A DNA stretch of 7,694 nt, taken from assembly GCA_002329525.1 (NCBI GenBank), contig DCTI01000163.1, forward strand, positions 14,951 to 22,644, read 5' to 3'. Below are positions 1 through 6,251 of this stretch, piece after piece. The number at the start of each line of letters is the position of its first letter. Positions within the stretch are counted from its first letter, which is position 1. Both the position numbers and the translations under genes were made by a program. The stretch is from Negativicutes bacterium UBA1444. GTDB lineage: Bacteria > Bacillota > Negativicutes > UBA1444. Under the pieces are notes generated by a model. The model saw nothing but the letters and a program-made list of their open reading frames with translations. It searched no databases and had not been told where the DNA came from.

Positions 1-1
1 G

Positions 2-310
2 AAGGATGTCCGCCAGGTGCGGCAGTTGGCGGAAGACGGCGATGAAAAGGCCGGCTTGCTGCTGGCGGCGTTTTCCTACCAGGTCTCGAAATCCATCGGT
101 GCGCTGGCGACCGTGGTCAAGGGGCGCGTGGACCGTATCGTTCTGACGGGTGGCATGGCCTATGCTCCTTATATTGTGGAGCCGATTACCGAACGGGTAT
201 CTTTTATAGCGCCCGTGGCCGTCATTCCCGGCGAGGAGGAACTGGAAGCCCTGAACGCCGGCGCCTTGCGGGTGCTCCGGGGCGAGGAGGAAGCCCATGC
301 GTATTGCTGA
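2..310 (+). CDS. buk: Butyrate kinase, C-terminal part (5' end outside window)
   Basis: Butyrate kinase family (acetate/butyrate kinase, ASKHA fold). It transfers phosphate from butyryl phosphate, or a related acyl phosphate, to ADP, giving the free acid and ATP in the cytoplasm. Only the last 102 residues are present, against about 350-360 for the family; the frame is open from base 2. Visible family features are the helix around AFSYQVSKSIGALATVVKG, the nucleotide-binding strand VDRIVLTGGMAYA, and the closing stretch VIPGEEELEALNAGALRVLRGEE, which is very typical of butyrate kinases. The TGA stop lies 15 nt before ptb, so the two are almost surely cotranscribed. A GTG at 17 is internal and not a real start. 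The neighbouring ior genes suggest the true substrate may be a branched-chain or aryl acyl phosphate rather than butyryl phosphate; that is inference. Confidence 0.93.
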   Translation, partial: KDVRQVRQLAEDGDEKAGLLLAAFSYQVSKSIGALATVVKGRVDRIVLTGGMAYAPYIVEPITERVSFIAPVAVIPGEEELEALNAGALRVLRGEEEAHAYC

Positions 311-325
311 AATGGGGGTGCAACC

Positions 326-1252
326 ATGCTGACCGGTTTTGAAGAACTGCGAATCCGGGCCCGCAGCCGCGGACCGCTGCCGGTAGTGGTGGCGGCGGCG
401 CAGGACGAGGAAGCGCTGCGGGCGGTAAAAGCGGCTCAGGATGCGGGGCTGGCTGAACCGGTGCTGGTAGGAGACGAGACGCTGATCCGGCCATTGCTGT
501 CCAGCGTGGGCTTGCCGGCCGACATCCGGCTGATTCATGAGCCCGAACCGGCGCCGGCGGCCTTGGCCGCGGCGAAAATCGTGAGCGGGACCGAAGTCGG
601 CATTCTCATGAAAGGAATGGTGAACAGCAGCGATTTTTTGCGGGCGGTTCTGCATCCCGAATGCGGCTTGCGAACCGACCGTTTGCTGTGCCATCTGGCC
701 GCCTTCGAGGTTCCCGGCGACAAAAAACTGGTGTTTCATACGGACGGTGGCATGAATGTCGCCCCGACCCTGGCTGAAAAGAAGGATATCGTTCGCAGCT
801 CGTTGAGGGCCTTGGCGGATTTGGGAATCGACTGTCCCAAAGTCGCCGTCCTGGCGGCAAATGAGGTGGTCAGCCCCAAAATGCCGGCCACGGTCAATGC
901 CCAGGCTTTGATGGAAATGAACCGACGGGGCGAACTCGGGCCGGCGATCGTCGAAGGGCCGATGGCCATGGATGTGGCGCTCAGCCGGGAAGCGGCGGCG
1001 CACAAGGGAATTAAGAGCCGGATTGCCGGCGATGTCGATTTGTTTGTGGTACCGGGGATCGAAGCCGGAAATATCCTGGGCAAGGCGCTGATTCATTGCG
1101 CCGGGGCGCAAAGCGCCGGGGTAATTCTGGGGGCGACCCGGCCGGTGGTGATGGTGTCGCGCGCCGATTCGGCGGCGGCGAAACTGAATTCGATCGCCTT
1201 GGCCTGTTGCCTGGCGGTGGGATCGGATTCGCCGGGGCAAACTTTTTTATAA
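326..1252 (+). CDS. ptb: Phosphate butyryltransferase
   Basis: Phosphate acetyl/butyryltransferase family, 308 aa, about the usual length for Ptb (roughly 300). It exchanges CoA for phosphate on an acyl-CoA, giving the acyl phosphate that Buk uses to make ATP. Family marks include GILMKGMVNSSDFLRAVL near residues 92-109, GPMAMDVALS at 211-220, HKGIKSRIAGDVDLFVVPGI around 226-245 followed by EAGNILGKAL, and the C-terminal PVVMVSRADSAAAKLNSIAL at 273-292. The start ATG is preceded at 5 nt by GGGGGTG, a modest ribosome binding site, and the protein begins at the usual point for the family. It sits between buk and iorA; buk-before-ptb is the reverse of the classic ptb-buk order of solvent-forming clostridia. 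Chain-length preference cannot be read from the sequence. Confidence 0.95.
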   Translation: MLTGFEELRIRARSRGPLPVVVAAAQDEEALRAVKAAQDAGLAEPVLVGDETLIRPLLSSVGLPADIRLIHEPEPAPAALAAAKIVSGTEVGILMKGMVNSSDFLRAVLHPECGLRTDRLLCHLAAFEVPGDKKLVFHTDGGMNVAPTLAEKKDIVRSSLRALADLGIDCPKVAVLAANEVVSPKMPATVNAQALMEMNRRGELGPAIVEGPMAMDVALSREAAAHKGIKSRIAGDVDLFVVPGIEAGNILGKALIHCAGAQSAGVILGATRPVVMVSRADSAAAKLNSIALACCLAVGSDSPGQTFL

Positions 1253-1257
1253 CCGGG

Positions 1258-1264
1258 AAAGGAG
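1258..1264 (+). promoter_or_regulatory. Ribosome binding site of iorA
   Basis: AAAGGAG lies 5 nt before the ATG at 1270 and 8 nt before a second in-frame ATG at 1273. It rules out the much longer reading frame that is open back to 1096 inside ptb. Confidence 0.75.
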
Positions 1265-1269
1265 CGCGG

Positions 1270-3048
1270 ATGATGAAAAAATTGTTGACGGGCAACGAAG
1301 CCATCGCGCAGGGCGCCTGGGAGGCCGGCGTCATTTACGCCGCGGCCTATCCGGGAACGCCCAGCACGGAAATTCTGGAAAACATCGCGGAGTTCAAGAA
1401 CGATATCCTGGCTGAATGGGCGCCGAATGAGAAAGTTGCGCTGGAAGCAGCGATCGGCGTGTCGGTAGTCGGCGGCCGGTCCCTGTCCGCCATGAAGATG
1501 GTCGGGGTCAATGTGGCGGCGGATCCCTTGTTCAGCTTTGCCTACAGCGGCGTCAACGGCGGCCTGGTCTTGGTCAGTGCTGACGATCCCGGCTGCCATT
1601 CGTCGCAGAACGAGCAGGACAACCGTTACTACGCCAAGTTCGCCAAAATCGCCATGGTGGAGCCGAGCGACAGCCAGGAGGCCAAGGACATGGTCAAGGC
1701 GGCGCTGGCAATCAGCGAGGAATTCGATACGCCGGTGCTGTTGCGGGTGACGACGCGAATCTGCCACAGCAAGAGCATCGTGGAGACCGGTCCGCGGGAA
1801 CCGGCGCCGAAAAAACCGTACCAGCGGGATGTTCTCAAGTACGATCTGGTTCCCGCTACCGTTCGCATCAGGCGGGTGGCCGTCGAAGCCCGCCTGGGAC
1901 GACTGCGGAATTTTACCGAAACCACGGAACTGAACCGCGTCGAATGGCACGACCGGCGGATTGGCGTGATTACTTCCGGCGTCGGCTACCAGTATGCCCG
2001 GGAAGTGTTCGGCGATGGGGCCTCCTATCTGAAACTGGGATTCACATTCCCCCTGCCGCTGCAAAAAATCCGGTCGTTCGCAGCGGCGGTCGAAACTTTA
2101 TATGTGGTGGAAGAGCTGGAGCCCTATTTGGAGGAACAAATCAAAGCGGCAGGAATTCCTTGCGTCGGCAAGGAAAAAATACCGGCCATCGGCGAGTTGT
2201 CGCCGGATATAGTGGCGCAGGCCCTGACCGGCGTACGGGACCCATTCCCCGATACCGATCCGGCCCGGGTCGTCGCCCGGCCGCCATTGCTGTGTGCCGG
2301 CTGTCCCCATCGCGGGTTCTTCTATGAACTCAGCAAAATCAAGGACCTGATGGTTACCGGCGACATCGGCTGCTATTCTCTGGGAGGGAATGCGCCGCTC
2401 AACGCCAAGGATACCTGCATCTGCATGGGCGCCAGCATCAGCATGGGACATGGCGTGCAGAAACTCTATGATCGCCTGGGGCAGTCCACCCGGACGGTGG
2501 CGGTGATCGGCGACTCGACCTTTTTCCATTCCGGCATGACCAGCCTGCTGCACGTCGCCTACAACCGCGGCAATGTCGTGACCTGCATCATGGACAACCG
2601 CACTACCGGCATGACCGGTCATCAGGAAAATCCGGGCAGTGGATTCACCCTGCGGGGCGAGCCGGCCCCGGAAGCCGACATCCCCGCCATTGTCCGGGCC
2701 CTGGGGATCAAGGCCGTGCGCACGGTCAATCCGCTTGATCTGGCCGAAGTGCGGGAGGCGTTGACCTGGGCGTTGGCGTTGTCGGAGCCGGCGGTCATCA
2801 TCACCCGCTGGCCCTGCGTGCTGAAGAAATGGTCGGAGCGCGACCGAAGGGAATTCGGCGGCCCGGCCAAGTGTGTCATCCGGACCGATCTGTGCATCGG
2901 CTGTCAAAAATGCGTGAAGACCGGTTGCCCGGCCCTGCGTTTTGACAAGAGCCGACGGAAAACCAGCATCGATCCGGTGCAGTGCACCGGCTGCACCGTA
3001 TGCCTCCAGGTCTGTCCGGTGAAAGCCATCAGCAAGGCGGGTGAATGA
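1270..3048 (+). CDS. iorA: Indolepyruvate ferredoxin oxidoreductase, alpha subunit
   Basis: Thiamine-diphosphate enzyme that, with IorB, oxidatively decarboxylates aryl pyruvates (and in some relatives branched 2-oxoacids) to acyl-CoA, CO2 and reduced ferredoxin. It has 592 aa, normal for IorA. The N-terminal pyrimidine-binding domain shows YPGTPSTEI (27-35), NEKVALEAA with probable cofactor-activating Glu59, and the hallmark HSSQNEQDNRYYAKF. CAGCPHR carries Cys342 and Cys345. The C-terminal ThDP domain has GDIGCYSLG from 364, then GDSTF (414-418) and DNRTTGMTG (442-450) as the Mg-diphosphate motif. Two C-terminal 4Fe-4S motifs follow: Cys542/545/548/553, with the four-residue last gap seen in IorA, and Cys572/575/578/582. 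The start is ATG 1270 (or 1273), chosen on the ribosome binding site. The upstream extension overlaps ptb and has no family similarity. No residue appears missing. Confidence 0.96.
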   Translation: MMKKLLTGNEAIAQGAWEAGVIYAAAYPGTPSTEILENIAEFKNDILAEWAPNEKVALEAAIGVSVVGGRSLSAMKMVGVNVAADPLFSFAYSGVNGGLVLVSADDPGCHSSQNEQDNRYYAKFAKIAMVEPSDSQEAKDMVKAALAISEEFDTPVLLRVTTRICHSKSIVETGPREPAPKKPYQRDVLKYDLVPATVRIRRVAVEARLGRLRNFTETTELNRVEWHDRRIGVITSGVGYQYAREVFGDGASYLKLGFTFPLPLQKIRSFAAAVETLYVVEELEPYLEEQIKAAGIPCVGKEKIPAIGELSPDIVAQALTGVRDPFPDTDPARVVARPPLLCAGCPHRGFFYELSKIKDLMVTGDIGCYSLGGNAPLNAKDTCICMGASISMGHGVQKLYDRLGQSTRTVAVIGDSTFFHSGMTSLLHVAYNRGNVVTCIMDNRTTGMTGHQENPGSGFTLRGEPAPEADIPAIVRALGIKAVRTVNPLDLAEVREALTWALALSEPAVIITRWPCVLKKWSERDRREFGGPAKCVIRTDLCIGCQKCVKTGCPALRFDKSRRKTSIDPVQCTGCTVCLQVCPVKAISKAGE

Positions 3049-3049
3049 A

Positions 3050-3628
3050 ATGTCGGATGTAAAAAGCGTTCTTATGGTCGGCGTAGGTGGCCAAGGCACC
3101 ATTCTGGCCGGCAAGATTCTATCGCTGGGGTTGATGGCTGCCGGCCATGACGTAAAAATGTCGGAAGTGCATGGAATGGCCCAACGTGGCGGCAGCGTCA
3201 GCAATCAGGTGCGGTTCGGCGAACGGGTGTTTTCACCGATCATCGGCAAGGGCCAGGCCGATATTCTGGTGGCTTTTGAAAAAATGGAAGCGTTGCGCTG
3301 GCTGGAATATCTGAAACCGACGGGGGTCGCGGTGGTCAATGATTTTCAGATTCCGTCCGGGCCGATTCTGGTCGGTCAACGCGATTATCCGGCGGATATC
3401 CTGGAGGAACTGCGCTCCCGGGTAAACACCGTCGTGGTGCAGGCCAGTGAAATTGCGGCCGGCCTGGGCAACGTCCGGGCGATGAATCTGGTGTTGCTGG
3501 GAGCTTTAGTGCAGTGCCTGCAGCTTAATCCGGACGACTTCACGGCCGAAATCGCCCGCAGTGTAAAACCTTCCACCATCGAACTCAACCTGGCCGCTTT
3601 TTACGCGGGAATGGCGGCGGTTCGGTAA
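3050..3628 (+). CDS. iorB: Indolepyruvate ferredoxin oxidoreductase, beta subunit
   Basis: Small partner of IorA, of the pyruvate:ferredoxin oxidoreductase gamma-domain type, 192 aa, the usual size for IorB. It completes the cytoplasmic heteromer that makes acyl-CoA and reduced ferredoxin. Family marks are the N-terminal glycine-rich loop GVGGQGTILAGKIL (11-24), the strongly conserved SEVHGMAQRGGSVSNQVRFG (38-57), ADILVAFEKMEALRWLEYL (70-88), and AMNLVLLGAL (144-153). ATG 3050 follows the iorA stop after a single base, implying translational coupling. A GTG at 3041 in the same frame would overlap the iorA end and add three residues; I prefer the ATG because a GGCGGG stretch lies about 8 nt upstream. 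It is the last gene of the operon and is followed by a long hairpin. No phenylacetate-CoA ligase gene follows, although one often accompanies iorAB. Confidence 0.95.
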   Translation: MSDVKSVLMVGVGGQGTILAGKILSLGLMAAGHDVKMSEVHGMAQRGGSVSNQVRFGERVFSPIIGKGQADILVAFEKMEALRWLEYLKPTGVAVVNDFQIPSGPILVGQRDYPADILEELRSRVNTVVVQASEIAAGLGNVRAMNLVLLGALVQCLQLNPDDFTAEIARSVKPSTIELNLAAFYAGMAAVR

Positions 3629-3632
3629 ACTT

Positions 3633-3687
3633 CGGAACACGAAACAAGGCGTCGCCCGGTTGTGGCGACGCCTTGTTTCGTATTCCG
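3633..3687 (+). terminator. Long hairpin after iorB, probable terminator without a U-tract
   Basis: Bases 3639-3656 pair perfectly with 3664-3681 (18 bp, centred on ACAAGGCGTCGC against GCGACGCCTTGT) around a 7-nt loop. After one C/A mismatch, five more pairs join 3633-3637 to 3683-3687. It starts 5 nt past the iorB stop, so it very likely protects or ends the buk-ptb-iorAB message. No run of T follows the stem, so it is not a textbook intrinsic terminator. Processing, 3'-end protection or a dispersed repeat are alternatives. Confidence 0.7.
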
Positions 3688-3727
3688 GCCCTAACTTGCG
3701 GGGCTATCGCCCGGCCAACGCAGGGAA

Positions 3728-3765
3728 TCGGCAAACAATGACGAAATAATAAAAATATACAACTC
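3728..3765 (+). promoter_or_regulatory. AT-rich stretch, possible promoter region of the signalling pair
   Basis: This is the only clearly AT-rich patch in the window (AAATAATAAAAATATAC at 3744-3760). It lies 74 nt or more before the kinase start, between the operon hairpin and the next gene, where a promoter is expected. TATACA at 3756-3761 or TAATAA at 3747-3752 could serve as a -10 box, but neither has a good -35 box at the right distance. The promoter call is therefore mainly positional. Confidence 0.3.
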
Positions 3766-3823
3766 CACCGACAAAACCGACGCTACGCAGGAACGCAATG
3801 GCAACAAGCGCTGTCGGCGCAAC

Positions 3824-3830
3824 AGGAGGA
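3824..3830 (+). promoter_or_regulatory. Ribosome binding site of the receiver-histidine kinase
   Basis: AGGAGGA, a full Shine-Dalgarno match, lies 3 nt before ATG 3834. The spacing is short but the match is strong. It favours this start over an in-frame ATG at 3798, which has only AGGA 5 nt upstream and would add 12 residues before the receiver. Confidence 0.65.
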
Positions 3831-3833
3831 GCC

Positions 3834-5132
3834 ATGAAAATACTGGTTGTGGATGATGACCGTTTCAATCTGCGGGTGGCCCGGGACATCATAACCGCCA
3901 ACGTCGATCATGCCGGCGTCCTGATTTGCGACAAGCCGGAAACCGTGATGGAGCTTCTGGCGACGGAAAATATCGGCGTGGTTCTGCTGGATATCGTGAT
4001 GCCCGGCCTCAACGGCATCGATCTGTTGCGGCAAATTCGCCGCCGGGAAGAGTATCGGGACATCCAGATTCTGATGTTCACGGGCCTGGCAGATCAGGAC
4101 AGCCTGCGGGAATGTTTCGAGGCCGGCGCCAACGACTTCATCGCCAAGCCAATCAACCCCACAGTCCTGGTTGCCCGGACCCGCGCGGCGATCAAAGTCC
4201 GCCGCTACATCCTGCAATTGAAGGAGACCTTGCAGCGGATCGACGAGCAGTACACCGATTTGCAGGATATGACCCGCAAATTGCAGGAAACGCAGTTTTC
4301 CCTGTTCCAGACCGAAAAACTGGCGTCCCTGGGCCAGATTGCCGCCGGCGTGGCCCATGAAATCAACAACCCGCTCGGCTTTGTTTCCAGCAACCTGGAG
4401 ATTCTGGAACGCTATCTTGGAAAAGTTCGGGAAAGCCTGAACGTCTATCAGAATCTGGGACGGCAGCTCGCGGATCCGAGGGTGCCCCGTGCGGTGCTGG
4501 CGGGAATGCAGCAGAAAATTGCGGAACAGAAGGAGCAAAACAAACTGGGCATAATTCTGGACGACCTGGAGCCGTTGATCGGCGAAACCCGCGAGGGAGT
4601 GGATCGGGTTGCCAAAATCGTGCAAAGCCTGCGTAATTTTGCCCGTGATGGCAAGGAAGATGAATTTGCCCGCCATGATTTGAATCAGATCGTGGAAGAG
4701 GCCCTGTTGATCATGCAGAATGAAATCAAATACATCGCCCATGTGCATCGAAAACTGGGGGAAAACCTGGAGATAGAGTGTGACCGGGTCAAAATCGGCC
4801 AGGTACTGGTCAATATCCTGAGCAACGCCGTTCAGGCCATCAAAAATCAACGTCGGGATACTCTGGGAAATATTACGGTGGAGACCGGCTTGGACGGTGA
4901 CAACATCATCTGCCGGATCGTCGACGACGGGACGGGAATACGGGAGGAGCACAAAAGCCGTATTTTTGATCCTTTTTTCACCACCAAGCCGGTAGGCGAG
5001 GGAACCGGCCTCGGCCTCAGCATCGCCTACGGTTTGGTCAAAAAGCATGGCGGCGATTTGTGGATGGACAGCGAATGGGGCAGGGGGACATTATTCACGA
5101 TCCGGTTGCCGCGTTCTGGCGCGACGGCGTGA
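3834..5132 (+). CDS. Receiver-histidine kinase (soluble hybrid sensor kinase)
   Basis: Two-component protein of 432 aa with the receiver first and the kinase second. Receiver (about 1-122): acidic pocket Asp7-Asp9, phospho-acceptor Asp53 in LLDIVMPG, Thr83 and Lys105 in AKPINP. A helical, probably coiled-coil linker follows (about 123-160). The dimerisation domain has the H-box EKLASLGQIAAGVAHEINNP with phospho-His175, and a long helical insert up to about 270. The ATPase domain has the N-box NILSNAVQAI (Asn331), G1 box DDGTGI (364-369), Phe381-Phe382 and G2 box GEGTGLGLSIAYG (388-400). All catalytic residues look intact. There is no signal peptide or membrane segment, so it is cytoplasmic, and input must come through the receiver or an interacting protein. 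ATG 3834 is chosen because it begins the receiver strand KILVVDDD and has the better ribosome binding site. It lies 34 nt before the next regulator gene, its likely partner. The physiological signal is unknown. Confidence 0.92.
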   Translation: MKILVVDDDRFNLRVARDIITANVDHAGVLICDKPETVMELLATENIGVVLLDIVMPGLNGIDLLRQIRRREEYRDIQILMFTGLADQDSLRECFEAGANDFIAKPINPTVLVARTRAAIKVRRYILQLKETLQRIDEQYTDLQDMTRKLQETQFSLFQTEKLASLGQIAAGVAHEINNPLGFVSSNLEILERYLGKVRESLNVYQNLGRQLADPRVPRAVLAGMQQKIAEQKEQNKLGIILDDLEPLIGETREGVDRVAKIVQSLRNFARDGKEDEFARHDLNQIVEEALLIMQNEIKYIAHVHRKLGENLEIECDRVKIGQVLVNILSNAVQAIKNQRRDTLGNITVETGLDGDNIICRIVDDGTGIREEHKSRIFDPFFTTKPVGEGTGLGLSIAYGLVKKHGGDLWMDSEWGRGTLFTIRLPRSGATA

Positions 5133-5152
5133 GGAATCGACGAGTCGATTGT

Positions 5153-5162
5153 AGGGGGGGAG
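5153..5162 (+). promoter_or_regulatory. G-run ribosome binding site of the second regulator
   Basis: AGGGGGGGAG, with seven consecutive G, lies 4 nt before ATG 5167. It is an unusual Shine-Dalgarno sequence. Just upstream, AATCGA (5135-5140) and TCGATT (5145-5150) could form a 6-bp hairpin with a 4-nt loop close to it. Confidence 0.55.
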
Positions 5163-5166
5163 AAAA

Positions 5167-6243
5167 ATGACGGAAAAAAGGAATGCCGTATTGTTTGTCG
5201 ATGATGAGCAGCATATTTTGACCGCCATCCGACGGGCCACGATCGACGAACCCTTCGATGCGTTGTTTGCCGGTAGCGGCGCCACGGCCCTGCAGGCTTT
5301 CGAAGAACGGGAGATCAGTGTAATCGTAACGGACATGCGAATGCCGGTCATGGACGGACTGACTTTACTGAAGACGATCCGTGAGAAATATCCCGCCACC
5401 GTTCGGGTCGTCCTGTCGGGTTATACGCAATTGTCGCAGGTTTTGAGCAGCATCAACCAGGGCGAAATTTTCCAGTTCATCCCGAAGCCCTGGAAAATGG
5501 AGGAAGAGCTGCTGTGGACGGTGCGACGGGCGGTGGAACGCTATAATATCGAAACGGAGCGGAATGTCTTGCAGGCCAGTCTGGCCAAAAAAAACGCCGC
5601 CTATGTTCATATCCTGCAGGAGATGAGCCAAAAGCTGGCCAATGAACGGCGGGATATTAGCGGGTTCAAGAACATCAGCCGTTGGACATTGAATTTCTGG
5701 GAAGAGCGTCTGTCGGGCTGCTTGATCGCGTCAGCGGGCAAAGCGAACGAGGTGGAAGAGCAGTTTCGCTGGGTGGAAAAAATTCAGAACGCCTATATGG
5801 ATATCCTGCCTACCGTTTTTGAGATCAAGGAATTTCAGCAGCTGGCCGCAGAAATAAGGCTGGCGTCAGCCGGCCGGGTACAATTTCTCGACGGATCCGA
5901 TCCCAAAATGCTGTTGGGTGGGTGCCATGATTTTGCCCGGATGCTTTTCAAAACGCTGCTGGAGCTTCACGCCGCCGACTCCGGGGAAGCGGCGGCCGTC
6001 ACGGCGTTGAACAGACCGCAGGACGGCGGCGGAAAAGGGGCCGTGGTTTTCGAGAGCTCTCCATCGCCGGCGATGCAGGAACGGCAGCTGACGCTTGAAG
6101 TCGCGTATTCGCTGTTGGATACCCTCGGCCAGCCGTATGGTTTCGTTCTGCTGCCACAGACAGAAAACGGCCGGATTGCCAAAGTGCGCGTCGGTTGGCA
6201 ACTGCAGCCGCAAAAAGAGATGTCGCCGGGAGTATCGACGTGA
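5167..6243 (+). CDS. Response regulator with unassigned C-terminal domain
   Basis: 358 aa. Residues 1-122 are a receiver: Asp12-Asp13 acidic pair, phospho-acceptor Asp56 in VTDMRMP, Ser84 in LSGYTQLSQVLSSINQG, and Lys107 in FIPKPW. The GYT...INQGEIFQFIPKPW pattern is typical of RpfG-type receivers that usually carry an HD-GYP phosphodiesterase, but no HD or GYP motif is present here. A helical linker (about 115-163, probably coiled coil) follows, then about 195 residues I do not recognise. The order of helix pair, GCHDFARMLFKTLLELHA (251-268), and a late LEVAYSLLDTLGQPYGFVLLP (310-330) resembles a histidine kinase core that has lost its H, N and G boxes; this is a guess. No DNA-binding domain and no membrane segment are seen. 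It is probably cotranscribed with the upstream kinase, which likely phosphorylates it. Its output is unknown. Confidence 0.85.
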   Translation: MTEKRNAVLFVDDEQHILTAIRRATIDEPFDALFAGSGATALQAFEEREISVIVTDMRMPVMDGLTLLKTIREKYPATVRVVLSGYTQLSQVLSSINQGEIFQFIPKPWKMEEELLWTVRRAVERYNIETERNVLQASLAKKNAAYVHILQEMSQKLANERRDISGFKNISRWTLNFWEERLSGCLIASAGKANEVEEQFRWVEKIQNAYMDILPTVFEIKEFQQLAAEIRLASAGRVQFLDGSDPKMLLGGCHDFARMLFKTLLELHAADSGEAAAVTALNRPQDGGGKGAVVFESSPSPAMQERQLTLEVAYSLLDTLGQPYGFVLLPQTENGRIAKVRVGWQLQPQKEMSPGVST

Positions 6244-6251
6244 CGCGGGAA

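Noticed and set aside
1096..1269. 58-residue N-terminal extension of iorA
   Set aside because: It lies within the ptb coding region in another frame, is Gly/Arg-rich without similarity to IorA, and a good AAAGGAG site precedes ATG 1270.
1093..2064. 323-codon minus-strand frame across ptb and iorA
   Set aside because: It is a shadow of two recognised genes, with no domain features and no sign of a ribosome binding site that would rescue it.
2098..3204. 368-codon minus-strand frame across iorA and the start of iorB
   Set aside because: It spans two well-supported genes and a gene boundary, has no family features and is rich in His, Gly and Arg as antisense shadows are.
3696..3715. Small inverted repeat GGGC-TATC-GCCC after the operon hairpin
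   Set aside because: A 4-bp stem in GC-rich DNA is expected by chance and lacks a T-run or partner element.
3783..5048. 421-codon open frame on the minus strand across the kinase gene
   Set aside because: It is the reverse complement of a clearly recognised receiver-kinase with intact motifs. Its translation is low-complexity in character and matches no family; long antisense frames are expected in GC-rich genes.
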